From Leguminivora glycinivorella (lineage: Eukaryota > Arthropoda > Insecta > Lepidoptera > Tortricidae), in assembly GCF_023078275.1 (NCBI RefSeq), contig NC_062971.1, forward strand, positions 8,556,001 through 8,620,000: a DNA stretch of 64,000 nt. Direction: 5' to 3'. Made by a program: the position numbers and the translations under genes. Under the pieces are notes generated by a model. The model saw nothing but the letters and a program-made list of their open reading frames with translations, was not told the origin of the DNA and did not search any database. Position 1 is the stretch's first letter, and each line of letters begins with the position of its first letter. Below, piece by piece: positions 45,879 through 57,229 of this stretch.

Positions 45879-46056
45879 CACACAAGTGCATCTGGCTACA
45901 TACAACGTGGCATATGGGCCTAAAGACATGAATCCCCCAAATTGTCATCAGCTACGGCCGATTGAGCGGTATTGGGCGTTAGTAAGAGCAGAGTTACGGA
46001 AGAACTGATATCCAGCAATTTCAGTGGAAGATCTTAAAATATATACTTAAGAGGAA
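45879..46056 (+). pseudogene. Tail of an IS630/Tc1-type DDE transposase
   Basis: One frame reads KDMNPPNCHQLRPIERYWAL, then VRAELRKN, a stop, and YPAISVEDLKIYT. The pattern NPPNxPQxRPIExFW carries the last catalytic acidic residue (E of RPIE) in this superfamily. The internal stop and lack of upstream domains show a dead fragment. It is followed within a few bases by a LINE tail. Confidence 0.6.
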
Positions 46057-46057
46057 G

Positions 46058-46345
46058 CCTGTATGTTGCACCGATAGTAGAAAAAGTAAGAGCGAATCGT
46101 CTGGCATGGTATGGGCATGTGATGCGAAGGGATGAAAGTCATGTGACGAGAAAGGCATTGCGAATGAGTGTGGAAGGAAGTAACGGGAGAGGAAAACCGA
46201 GGAAAAGGTGGATGGATTGTGTGAGAGATGATATGAAGCGAAAGCAAGTGAATGATGAGATGACGGCTGATAGGAAGGTATGGAAGCGGAAGACATGCTG
46301 CGCCGACCCCAAATGAATGGGATAAGGGCAGGCGAATGATGATGA
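46058..46345 (+). pseudogene. LINE reverse transcriptase C-terminal fragment with GATGATG tail
   Basis: The frame reads VEKVRANRLAWYGHVMRRDE, GRGKPRKRWMDCVRDDMK and RKVWKRKTCCADPK before a stop. The xxVExVRxNRLRWYGHVxR...RGRPxxxW pattern is the usual C-terminus of several insect LINE clades. A short 3' end, GGGATAAGGGCAGGCGAATG, leads to GATGATG. All upstream domains are missing (5' truncation). Confidence 0.75.
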
Positions 46346-46349
46346 CCTA

Positions 46350-46790
46350 AGACAAATTGGTCAACATGAACATTTGATGAAATTTATCTATGTAACTTCT
46401 ACAAATCAACACTTTCAAAGAAATTGCATTCAATTATGAGACGTACTGGACGACGAACACTGCTGTAAGCTAAATAAACACTGAAATAAAATTCTCAAGC
46501 GCAAAGACGGAATTTATGACAAAGAATGAAGTAGTTTATTTCAATCTAGAGTACTTGGGAGTCTTGGAGACTCGGATATTCTTTTATAAGGGAATAGTGG
46601 GGACAATACCCGTCCCGAGATATCTCGTGAATATTCAAGAGCCACACAATGCAGTGCACTCGCTCCGGCATTACTCGCGTTTAGCACGAATACAATATAC
46701 AACTAATATCATATACCTAGTATCTGCCGTGTAGTTGCATATTTTCCTCGTTTGGCAATTTTGTTGTACCTAATGAATATAGCAAACTCT
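46350..46790. other. Non-coding stretch
   Basis: The 72-codon frame at 46516-46734 is not recognisable. No repeat seen. Confidence 0.3.
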
Positions 46791-46796
46791 AAGTGC

Positions 46797-46924
46797 GTTT
46801 TGCACATTATCCGATCCGATATCGGATGTCGGACCGATATCCCATACATTACAGGCGCCATCTTGGATTTTTTCCATTGAAATCCTTCCGACATCCGATA
46901 TCGGATCGGATAATGTGAAAACGG
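46797..46924. mobile_element. MITE with TCCGATCCGATATCGGATG ends, copy 1
   Basis: ACATTATCCGATCCGATATC followed by GGATGTCGG at the left is the complement of the right end. A second copy is at 59776-59922. The inner half of each arm is itself palindromic (CCGATATCGG). Confidence 0.75.
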
Positions 46925-47286
46925 ACAGGAACTCTTGACCTAGCGATGGTTTTTAGCTATAGGTAATGGTTTATTTAACTCAACGAAGTTACGGATCTTT
47001 TTGAAACAAATCTGTCAGATTTGCATTATTGATTTTGATGATAGCTTGTTTTAAGATTAATGATCAAAGGAATTGTCATGTCTGATTGTCTGTCTACCTA
47101 TGCATCCCAGGCTTTGCTTTAAAATAGTGCTACATATAATTAAGATTTGCTACATACAATATACAATTTAGCATTCCATAATAGTAGATAATATTTTTAT
47201 TACGGAACCATACAGTATTTTTACTTGCTCATTCTTCTTTGTTAAAGTATATGAAGAAATAATGTAGTGGTACCACAGTATAATAA

Positions 47287-47640
47287 ATATTACTATCGTA
47301 CCACAGAATATATAATAGTACAAGTACAGAAGGCCCACTGCTTTGATGTTCACGAAATGCCGCCTTTTAAAATACCTACTAAATTCTCACAAAGAAACGA
47401 GCCGCACATGCGCAGCGCCCGACGCTAAGGTTGCCTGTGGATTAAAACGTATTAATTTAATACTCAAATAAAATGTTGTACTATTATATTCAAGTTTTGG
47501 GTACTTTGTAAGTATATATACAGTTTTTATATATTTATTTTTGTTTAAGTTCCAACATCACAAGCCTTATTGAACTTTTCCGTGGGACTTAATCAATAGT
47601 ACATCTGTTTAAGAATGTCCTATGGTATTTATTTTGTTCA
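47287..47640 (+). repeat. Dispersed repeat, plus-strand copy of 8829-9165
   Basis: An inverted match along about 345 bp, from CCACAGAATATATAATAG to AAGAATGTCCTATGGTATTT. The last ~120 bp (TCACAAGCCTTATTGAACTT) resemble the 3' half of the SINE at 27.7 kb. Confidence 0.7.
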
Positions 47641-47679
47641 TGATGTCTCTGGAAGCAGAGATAAACGCATTTTTTGCGT

Positions 47680-47905
47680 TGTAGTTTCCTCGCTATAGTG
47701 AGGGGAAAAGTTTTGTGTTACACTCGGGTGCAAATGTATTTCACTTCTCGTGTGTTAAAAAACTCGCAAGTTCAGGATTCTATTCTCGAACCACTCGCTT
47801 CGCTCGTGGTTCAACTATAGAATCCTTTCACTTGCTCGTTTTTCAATTCCACACTCGGCGTTAAAATACAACTTTGCCCCCTTGTATAACAAATAACTAT
47901 TACGC
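47680..47905 (+). repeat. Dispersed MITE-like repeat
   Basis: GCGTTGTAGTTTCCTCGCTA to GCCCCCTTGTATAACAAATA, the inverted relative of 14600-14720. It contains the inner palindrome CGAACCACTCGCTTCGCTCG followed by TGGTTC. Confidence 0.55.
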
Positions 47906-47909
47906 TGTG

Positions 47910-49045
47910 TACAGCAGTCCGCGGCTTAATTTAAGGTCCAGTGGGTTCAAGTCAGTTTAAAGAAATAACTACACGTACTCACAATTAATTGTTAAAGCAC
48001 AGATACTACTTTTTAAAAATCACGAACTCGAATGTTATCTAGCTTCCAATTTTCCTTTACTTCCATTCGGGTTTAATACTCTGAATTATTATCTTGAAAC
48101 TCGGCTCATTCGGGACTTGATACACGATTCCTGTTCGTGCAAACATTGTCCTCGATGTCGACACGCGTAGTTCTGACAGTCGGACCGAAGTTCAGGAGAT
48201 GAGCCGTTTAGCTTAGCCACTCACTACTTAACATGCTACACGCGTGCCTAGATCGCGACCTTCGTCAACCCCGACGTGAGACGATTTCGGTACTGCGGTA
48301 CTATTCCCGGCTTCAAAAACGAATTATTTTGCGTCCCTTTCTTTGTCATACATTCGCTAAAGGGTAATCAAGCAAAAGGGATGGCACGTACACTCTCGAA
48401 TCTGCCGCCGACGTAGGATTCCGATGTCGTCGTACGACTCGTACGGAAATAGATAAAGTCGCTTTACTTGCCGAAAGATAGATTGCAGCCTTTTGTCCAA
48501 CTTTTATTTGTTGGTGAATGAAATAGGATTATTTTGCGGGTTCAGCTAATTGGGTCAAAATAATATATTGCTTATGGTTGGTTCATGTTGGCAGTTAGTC
48601 TTATTAAATGACTCAAACATTTCATTAAAAAACATGCATTTCAAAGGGAGTTGGTAGTATTTAGTAATGTAGAAATTGCAGAACATTCCCAAAAAGCGGA
48701 AACATTCTTGAGAATGTTCGCAGAACATTCCCGCAACATGCAATTTATTATTTAAACAAGAGAATATACTTGAAATAATGTTTAAATGGGTATAATATAA
48801 AACTACATGTTATTATAGGTATAATATTGTCTATTACAGTTAGCTATTTTGTTGATAAGTGATAAGTTACCTAAATTCTCACTATAAGTTGCTTAAATTC
48901 TCACTATACTTCAGGGAACATTTCGACTTTCAGACTTCACAGTTTTAGGCCTGACTTTTTTTAATTAGGTACCGAACTATTATTTCTTGATGCCTGTTTT
49001 TGGTCATGCCAATATATGTATATACAAAAAAAAACAAACAAAATA
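47910..49045. other. Non-coding stretch
   Basis: No gene recognised. At 48680-48735 GAACATTCCC occurs twice and a reversed relative (GAATGTTC) once, a short local repeat. Confidence 0.3.
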
Positions 49046-49049
49046 AAAA

Positions 49050-49130
49050 CAAAAAGATCGCTGTCAGGATCGAACCTGAGAACATCGGCATACGAAGCCA
49101 GCGCACTACCACGGGACTACGTCATGACTT
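49050..49130 (-). repeat. tRNA-like sequence, SINE head fragment
   Basis: The minus strand reads TAGTCCCGTGGTAGTGCGCT, then ATGCCGATGTTCTC and box B GGTTCGATCCT. Box A is TGGTAGTGCG-like. No tail was traced. Confidence 0.5.
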
Positions 49131-49139
49131 GCGGAGTTC

Positions 49140-51450
49140 GACGAAATTATGGTATAAACTACGAAGTTACTAAGTATTCTGATAAATTCTCGTTCTCGAG
49201 AACATTCTCAGAAGTTACCGAAAATTCTCATGAGGAATGTTCTGCAACTTTGGAAACTTCTCGACCGTGCATTGCTAGTAGTATTACGTATAAATCCACA
49301 ATTTAAAGGAGTATGACGAGAAGCTGTAAAAGTGGCAATGTTTTCAATCATTTAAACTATCACGTTTCTTTCTAAACTCAAATTTAATAAGTCCCAGTGT
49401 TACATTAGCAAACTGAATACATTTTTTTAAATCTTTATTTAATAAAAAGGGTTTTTATCATACTTGATAATGTCACCCCCATTGTTACAAAACTAAATCC
49501 TATATAATTACAAACTTAACGACGCCCAATTCCCAGATTGACCAGCTTGTACAAATCTCTGGCAGTTTTAGACAAAGGAAACGACAAATACATTTAACAG
49601 CGTATTACCTACTGATCACATTTAAAGATTAAAATGTCATGTAAACTTTTCTAGATTTCGCCTAGTTTCAGAGTTATTACCATTTATGTTATATTTACTA
49701 AATTATTAAAATTTTTCATTTCAATTTAAAGTTAAAATGAAATTAGGATCAACACTGCGTGCATTATGTACCTATATAATGAATTATATTCTAATTTAAA
49801 AATAGGTCCTTAGAAATACATTCATTTTGACTGTAGGTAAGTCAAGAATTTAGCTCGGAAATTCGTTCCTTTTGGTTACATACATAAAATCAGAAACAGC
49901 AGTTACTCTCAATTGATTCAAGCGAATTATATTATAACCGAGCGTGTACCTATTCGTACGACACAGCTTTTTATTGGAGTAAAACAAAATCTAATAAAAC
50001 TCCCCCAGAGGGCTCTTCATTAAGCATCATACGTGCAAAAGAGGCTGAAACATAATAAAAAGGAGTTCTTTTGCGTTACTCACGTCTAAGTCAACTACTC
50101 TTCTCTGTGTCATTTTTTGTGTAGCGATATTTCGGAACATGAACTTTATGAGCACATGGAAAAGTCGTTTTTCTATCTAAAGCGTAAGTATGTTACGCGC
50201 TTGTGAAAGTGATCCACAGATATGGTTATCGTTATGTAATTATGCGAGTCCCCGAGGACATCCGCCCAATCTCGTTAGCGCCGAAGATTGGATTAAGACT
50301 CGTTTCATGACAGAACAAACTAGGATCCATGAGAACCGTCGCAAAACAATGTGATGTTTTGTGTTAAAACTCTTAAAACGGGCTTATGACTAACATCATA
50401 ATAGACAAAACAGTCGCTTACTAATTAAATACTTGATTTCCTCCCCTTAAATGCCGAGGTATATCCTGATTTAAGAATCCCCGGACGTATACCTATACCT
50501 GGCCTAAATTGCTTTAAGGGTAACGCAACTTCGACTACGATTTCTTTTTAACGGCAAGTATCAAGATACAAATTGCCATAATAAAAGTGAGGCTTACTCT
50601 TCCATTGAGTGTAAGTGGTGGAACAGTAAATGCAGTAGTCTTCGTAGCTTGGCGGCATACTAACCTCGTATTCAATGTCAGTTTCAGCTAAGTACAATAA
50701 AACAATAGCATCATTCCTTTCCTTCCTTCAGACATCTTCGTTTTTACATGACCGGTAGCTTCCGCATGCAACAAGTACCCACATGGAGATCCTCGGTGTT
50801 AAATACTGTTTATATGTTTACTGTGCTGGCGGCGAACAAATGAGTGTAATTCGTACTAAGGCTCATAGATTCGAATGACTTCATTTGTTCCTCTCAGAAG
50901 TTAGGTAATAGGTTTTGACTGTAAGCGGATATAATGTCGAGGTTTCGGTACGTTCCTAAGAACCTACGTCAGTGTGAAAATAATGAATGATATACTGTGA
51001 TAACTGATAAATTATATCAACGCGACCAATTATGATTATAGATATACATAATAAAGAAACCGTTTTAGTATGAAGCTAGGACTTGACATGCATAGGTACA
51101 GCTTATTATAGTGCAATTATAGTGTTTAATATTATGTTTTCTACAGTCTTGGTTGCTTACATACAGTTTTCATGATGTGAGAATATTGACGTAAACGTCA
51201 ATACATAGGTATGGGTAGGCATCAAAGGTTCCGATTCAGATTCAGTCTGGAAGAGATATATCGCTCTTTAGCGATAAGACTGTTGTCTACCATAGTGAAA
51301 GTTATGTGCTTAATTTTTTGATGTCATATTGTTATGTTGGTGAGCAATAAATAATATTTGTATTGTATTGTGCTTTACACGTAGTAGGTATTCATAGACA
51401 TTTTTGATTTTTGAAAAACAGGATAAAGAACTCTAAAGAATGCATTTCTA
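49140..51450. other. Non-coding stretch, 2.3 kb
   Basis: No recognised gene. GCAATAAATAATATTTGTAT followed by TGTATTG near 51343-51370 could be a retroposon tail. Confidence 0.3.
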
Positions 51451-51454
51451 AGGT

Positions 51455-51748
51455 ACCGGCCACATGAGAGCGTCGCGTGTCTCGGGGCGCGCAACTGACG
51501 TCTCCGCCACGCCGCCTGAATGTAATTCAAAAAACGTCTCCTCAGTACATTTTGTATAGGAAGGACGTAAGACGCGCCCCAGGTGGCGTGGCGGCGGCGT
51601 GGCGCGCCCGCGCCGCTTGGCGGCGCGTCTTACGTCCTTCCTATACAAAATGTACTGAGGAGACGTTTTTTGAATTACGCTCAGGTGGCGTGGCGCGGAC
51701 GTCTGTTGCGGCCCCGAGACACGCGACGCTCTGATGTGGCCGGTCCCT
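51455..51748. mobile_element. GC-rich palindromic MITE, ~290 bp
   Basis: The two halves pair over most of their length: GGCCACATGAGAGCGTCGCG with its complement at the right, then CGTCTCCTCAGTACATTTTG and ATAGGAAGGACGTAAGACGC on each side of a GGCGTGGCGCGCCCGCG centre. Both strands carry long incidental frames. Confidence 0.75.
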
Positions 51749-51774
51749 AACTCGGGAGAATCATTGAACTTCAC

Positions 51775-52140
51775 CCAAAGTTAGTATTTGTGGTCGGCAC
51801 GTAGAAACACATAACATAAATAGATAAGTGCACCTCTTTCATTCCTTCCGAAGTAATCCAACCGTAGTTGTGGTTATCGTATATAACTAGAGGTACATTA
51901 TGACGAACTAATAAAGTTTTGATCGTAAAACCATTGATGCTAATTATTTTGTAGAGTCGGTTGAAACATATCGTCACTACTTTTAAAAAATCTCGTATCT
52001 CACGCTGCTCCTCAAAGTTAAAACGCAGTAAGTCTATATGCATTCCATACATACTTACTACAATTTTCTTTTCATTGACAGACGAAGATACAAGGTTTTT
52101 TTAAAGTAGTGACGATATTCGCCATTAGACTCAGGAAACT
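51775..52140. other. Non-coding stretch
   Basis: A 93-codon minus-strand frame (51771-52052) is present but I recognise no domain in it. Confidence 0.25.
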
Positions 52141-52151
52141 TTAGTTATGCT

Positions 52152-52376
52152 AAACTGAAATAGATACCATACACTAAAGAAAAAGCGATCAAGCCCTCTG
52201 GTGGCGAAGCCGGGAATCGAACCCGGGTCTCCAGCTAATGCGACTGACGTGATAAACCGCTACACCACCCCGACCGCCGAGGTACCCGTCGAAATTTCTC
52301 TAGTGTATGTTATCTCTGCAGGCTAGGCGCCTTTGACCAACTCTAAGGGCGAGCAATTGTGCTTGCACCTCCTATA
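52152..52376 (-). repeat. tRNA-like unit inside inverted flanks, copy 1
   Basis: The minus strand carries box A TGGTGTAGCGG and box B GGTTCGATTCC with a perfect T stem (CCGGG/CCCGG), ending in GGCTTCGCCACC. The tRNA-like part is bracketed by inverted flanks, GATACCATACACTAAAGAAA at 52163 and its near-complement ending at 52314. It is probably a SINE or MITE hybrid, not a working tRNA gene, because the acceptor ends do not pair well. Confidence 0.6.
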
Positions 52377-52512
52377 TGAATCCTTTTGTAGGATAACGAT
52401 ATAGCGAGAGAGATGGTGCTGCCATCTATCGATGTAGGGAACAAATCAAATTATTTTATTAAATATTTTTTTATTTGCTTTTTTAAGTAGTAACACTACT
52501 ATATATAAATTA

Positions 52513-52739
52513 TAAACTGAAATAGATACCATACAGTAAAGAAAAAGCGATCAAGCCCACCGGTGGCGAAGCCGGGAATCAAACCCGGGTCTCCAGCTAA
52601 CGCGGCTGACGTGATAAACCGCTACACCACCCCGACCGCCAAGGTACCCGTCGAAATTTCTCTAGTGTATGTTATCTCTGAAGGCTAGGCGCCTTTGACC
52701 AACTCTAAGGGCGAGCAATTTGTGCTTGCACCTCCTATA
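52513..52739 (-). repeat. tRNA-like unit inside inverted flanks, copy 2
   Basis: A direct duplicate of 52152-52376, about 361 bp downstream and nearly identical. Box B has one change (GGTTTGATTCC), which would weaken polymerase III recognition. Inverted flanks run from 52525 to 52676. Confidence 0.6.
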
Positions 52740-52974
52740 GTTTAGTTATGCTGTTACCGTTAAATGCCAGGTAGGTAAATTGTGTTACACTATTAGACCA
52801 TCTAACTTACGTCCAAGTCTCACCTCCGCCCCCGCCGCAGTAGGTGTCATCTTTAAGTCTTATATCTACAAATTACAGATAAGCTGCAGAGACAAAGGGT
52901 TCTCTTCCATGAGATCTTGTTTGCAGTGAAAATTTATTTTGAAAACTACTGTAACAGTCCACACTCCACACTCA

Positions 52975-53552
52975 TAAGACGCATGTCTTGCGTTGCGGCG
53001 CACAACGGACGTCTCCGCCACGCCGCCTGGGGCGCGTCTTACATCCTTCCTATACAAAATGTACTGGGTGGCTAGCCGAATGGCACAATCGCTCACGAAA
53101 CGAAGCGCTAGTAGATATCTATCTCTATCGCGCTTGCGTATTGGCGCGACAGAGCCAGCGGCGTATCGCTTTCGTTTGGCGTCGGAGAAATGCCATTCGG
53201 CTACGGGGCCTGAGGAGACGTTTTTTGAATTACATTCAGGCGGCGTGGCGGAGACGTCCGTTGCGCGCCGCGAGCCTAAGTGGGGACGCTGCCTTAGGCA
53301 GCGTTCCCAGCTGCTCGGGGCGCGCAAAGGGCGTCCGCGCCACGCCACCTGAGTGTAATTCCTCCTCAGTACATTTTGTATAGGAAGGACGTTCGGCGCG
53401 CGCCCCGCCGCCGCCACGCCACCTGGGGCTCTTACGTCTTTCCTATACAAAATGTACTGAGGAGGCGTTTTTTGAATTACACTGAAGCGGCGTGGCGCGG
53501 ACGCCCGTTGCGCGCCCCGAGACACGCGACGCTCTGGTGTGGCCGGTCATTT
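52975..53552. mobile_element. Compound GC-rich palindromic MITE
   Basis: It repeats the modules of 51455-51748 (GAGACGTTTTTTGAATTACA, GTACATTTTGTATAGGAAGG, GGCGTGGCGGAGACGTC) about twice in alternating orientation. The ends CGTTGCGGCGCACAACG and CGCGACGCTCTGGTGTGGCC are of the same family. The MITE at 53073-53204 interrupts it. The 219-codon minus frame is a by-product of the GC-rich palindrome. Confidence 0.65.
53073..53204 (-). mobile_element. GTAGCCGAATGGCA hairpin MITE, copy 4, nested
   Basis: Inverted ends TAGCCGAATGGCA and TGCCATTCGGCTAC. It splits the host segment between AAAATGTACTG and TGAGGAGACG, which is continuous in the palindromic MITE at 51.5 kb. Confidence 0.8.
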
Positions 53553-55433
53553 AGCTGCTATGCTCCCGTTCTCTTCAAGGCTTAAATGATTCCCGAATAA
53601 ATCTCATCTGAGAGCTAATCTAAACTTAGTGTCGCATTTAACACGGTTCAGGCGACGCCGTGAGCCGCTAAATCGGTGAAACGAGGTGACAGTTCATTTT
53701 ATATTTGCATACATTTAAATCTTTGAGCTTTGAGGGACAATCCTTTCCTCCGCTTAGCATATTTTAATAGCAGCGGCAATTTATTTAGACGCGCTGCGTT
53801 TAATCTCTACGCGGACTTCATACTGGGGACGCTATTGCACAACACCCTGCATTTTATGATTAAGCACTGAGACTTGGCACAGGTTGTTCCTTGGGTGGCC
53901 CTGAGTAGATAAAGATCGGGAGGCATTGAGAGCCCCCCTTAATTTAGGAGGGAAGAGGGGGGGAAGGCTGGCGCCGCCGCGCTTCCTTTGAAACCATATT
54001 TCTCTAAAACTATACAAAATAGGGCATGCGATATATCATTTTCGGATAAATGAAGGACGAGGAATTCATTTTTGGAACAAAAAAAATGTATTTTAGAACA
54101 AAAATACAAAATAAAATGGGAAAATCTGAAAACGAGATTTTTTATACATATTATTGCACATTTTATGAAAACTGTAATGATTTTTTCTAAATAAAAAATA
54201 TTATTTAATAGCTATATTTATCTAGTTTTAGAAAATGTATAATTTGTTTTAGAAATATATTATAGGACGAGTGATAAAAAATAATTTACATCGCCCGATA
54301 GGGTGATTTGAATGCTCATTTCAATAAGTTTTGTCAATGATTTCAGGTATAATCACTATTTTTAACACACGAAAGCCGTAATAATTGTAGTTTATTGCTA
54401 TTTTAGTGATTGATGTACTTAAAATAAAAAAAATACAAAAATTTTAAAAAATATTAAAAATGTGATAATTTTTTTTAACTTTATCCTATTTTGTTCTTTC
54501 TACACAATATATATCTAAAAGCAATAAATATCAATAAAAAGACACATTTATGCAGTTTATAAAAATATATATTTTGTTATATAAATATATTACGAAACGC
54601 GAGATAAAAAATAATGAAAATGAAAATTTTAATGTACGGGTCAGCTTGCATTATTCGATGAGGTGAGGTAAAGGTACTACCCGCTATGCAGTGGAGTTCG
54701 TCTAGTAATACAGAAATATACTTATTCTAATAACGTTTACACATGTAGGTATATCACGACCCAGTACAGAAAATTGTAAAAGTCCTATAATATAGTTTAT
54801 TTTGATTGTAAAATAAAATTGCATGTGACTTATATTGCAAAAAAAATGTCTTAATCACGTTCTCCTCTCCTAAAGCAGTTCTGCATGCATAGGCTTGAAG
54901 ATTTTTTAGTTTACTAGCAGAATTTAGTTACTTCCTTTGGGCCCCCTTAAATCGCTTTTACCCATCCATAAAAGATAAAATAAAAATCGTCATATTCTTC
55001 CTTTCAGTATCAATGATAGTTAGTTATTGCGCAATAGTGCCATAAAAAATAAACTAGATTCGTATTAGCATTAAACATTAATGATTTTTGAACTAAGACA
55101 TTGCTTTTGTACAAAGGAGAACCTCAAAAAATGGTCTGACTAGACGAAAACATGTGTATCGGGACTATTAGTACTCAAGGCTCTCAAAAAGTGTAGCTAT
55201 TTTGAGTTATTCAATAAAACAACATGAATAGTCTGAATTTAATTATGTATATATCACAACATCCACTGCATAAGCACATCAGCTCCGCACATTTAATTTA
55301 AATAGTACATTACATCAGAGGCCGGGAAAATGAGGATTTCCGGCCAAGTGGGTATATACGGCCGAGCGAGCGTGCGAGCGAGGCCGATAGGGATACGAGG
55401 CCGGGAATCCGTTTTCACGCCGAGGCATGTATA

Positions 55434-55641
55434 GTGCTTTTCTCAAACATACAATGAAATAAAAAAAATGCTCTAAAGGACAATATTTTATAAAAAAAAG
55501 TTACTTTGCAGGCCTAGGACTGAAAAATAATATGAAATCCCTTTACAGTCCTCTCGAGTTGTTGCGCCCAAAAAGCGATACTTCCCAGCCCATTTTAAGG
55601 AACGTAAAGACAATATTTCATTGTATGTTTGAGAAAAAGTC
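55434..55641. mobile_element. MITE with TTCTCAAACATACAATGAAA ends, nested
   Basis: GTGCTTTTCTCAAACATACA at the left and its complement near 55615-55641 form the ends. It is related to 37262-37870 and may extend left to about 55360 (CGAGCGAGCGTGCGAGCGAG). Confidence 0.55.
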
Positions 55642-55978
55642 TTTTTTTACGATTGCACCTTACGCGGCACTGTTTTTTACACCTGCATCCGACAATTTCG
55701 AGGCATGTTTCTGCAGCAACAGGCAACGTTGCGGGCAAGTAGGCTCCCAAATCCCAATTGTTACAGACTTTCGTCCAGCCACAAGTAGCAAATAATGGCA
55801 AATTTTGAATTGGGTTTACTTAGTTGACCCCATACATGGACACCTTGATATACCTATAACCCTTACAAAAATGGTGCAAGGCAGCTTTTGTCGGTGAAAT
55901 GCTGTTAATTTGGCGGTCTTTTTTGGTTAATAACTATTTTCGGTACTCGTTAACCAAAGTACAGGACGCAGATCTGAG

Positions 55979-56094
55979 GGCCGATTTTTGAGTCTCACTG
56001 TCACTAAAATACCGGTTGAAAACGGTGAATTGCCTATTATTTTCAGTGACAATTTTCTGAATTCGAACGCCGTGAGACTCAAAAATCGGCCCCC
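55979..56094. mobile_element. MITE with GGCCGATTTTTGAGTCTCAC ends, nested
   Basis: The left end, about 21 bp, is exactly inverted at the right (GTGAGACTCAAAAATCGGCC). The inner TCACTGTCACTAAAATA part pairs with TATTATTTTCAGTGACA. Confidence 0.75.
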
Positions 56095-57229
56095 TGGAAT
56101 AATAAATATGTCAAGTAAGAATTATCCATAAATTATGCAAATCATATAGATAACTACTATTTCACAAGATGTATTAGGATCAGATGTATATATCTGACCT
56201 ATCATATCAATCGCTCATTTCATGTAATATAAATAGTTAAATTCAGACTATATAGGAGTATGTTGTTTAATTTGAAGTACTCTAAATAACTACACTTTTT
56301 GAGAGCTTTGAGTACCTTTACCTCACCTCATCGAATCATACAAGCTGACCCGTACATCAAGATCGCCCTGCCACGTCACTTTCATTATTTTTTATCTCGC
56401 GTTTCGTAATGTATTTATATAACAAACTATATATTTTTATAAACTACATAAATGTGGCTTTTCATTCATATTTATTGCTTTTAGGTATATATTGTATAGA
56501 AAGAACAAAATAGGATAATGTTATAAAAAAGTTATCACATTTAATTTTTTTTTAATTTTTGTATTTTTTTTATTTTAAGTACTACATTAATCACTAAAAT
56601 AGCCATAAAATACAATGATTACGGCTTTCGTGTGTTAAAAATAGTGATTATACCCGAAATCATTGACAAAACTTATTGAAGTGAGCATTCGTATCACCCT
56701 ATCGGGCGATGTAAATTATTTTTTATCACTCGTTGTATAATATATTTCTATAACAAATTATACATTTTCTAAAACTAGATAAATGTAGCTATTAAATAAT
56801 ATTTTTTATTTAGAAAAAACCATTACAGTTTTCATAAAATGTGCAATAATATGTATAAAAAAAAAATCTAATTTTCAGATTTTCCCATTTTATTTTGTAT
56901 TTTTGTTCTAAAATACATTTTTTTTGTTCCAAAAATGAATTCCTCGTCCTTCATTTATCCGAAAATGATATGTCGCATGCCCTATTTTGTATAGTTTTTG
57001 AGAAATATGGTTTCAAAGGAAGCGCGGAGGCGCCAGCCTTCCCCCCCTCCTCCTTCCTAAATTAAGGGGGGCTCTCGATGCCTCCCGATCTTTATCTACT
57101 CAGGGCCACCCAATGAACAACTGTGCCAAGTCTCAGTGCTTAATCATAAAATGCAGGGTTCCCATACAAGACATAGCAATAGCGTCCCCAGTATCATTAT
57201 AAATAAACAAAATAATTTTCACCACACCA

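Larger units (their letters stand above)
53820..57194. mobile_element. 3.4-kb element with ~860-bp terminal inverted repeats
   Basis: The left arm (53820-54676) and right arm (56312-57194) are inverted copies, roughly 90 percent alike by eye. They begin ATACTGGGGACGCTATTG and end with its exact complement. Pairing resumes between 55171-55250 and 56225-56311, so the left arm carries an extra ~495 bp (54677-55171) bracketed by GTAC. The loop holds two smaller MITEs and no transposase frame. Long-TIR non-autonomous DNA element or foldback element is the best description. No clear target duplication. Confidence 0.8.

Noticed and set aside
51455..51748. Overlapping 85- and 108-codon frames on both strands
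   Set aside because: Both arise from a long palindrome, so each strand mirrors the other. No domain is visible.
52200..52290. Functional tRNA gene
   Set aside because: Boxes A and B and the T arm are good, but the acceptor stem does not pair and the unit is a duplicated repeat with inverted flanks.
52866..53525. 219-codon minus-strand open frame
   Set aside because: It lies across a GC-rich palindromic MITE with another MITE nested in it. The opposite strand is equally open and the residues are low-complexity Arg/Pro/Ala.
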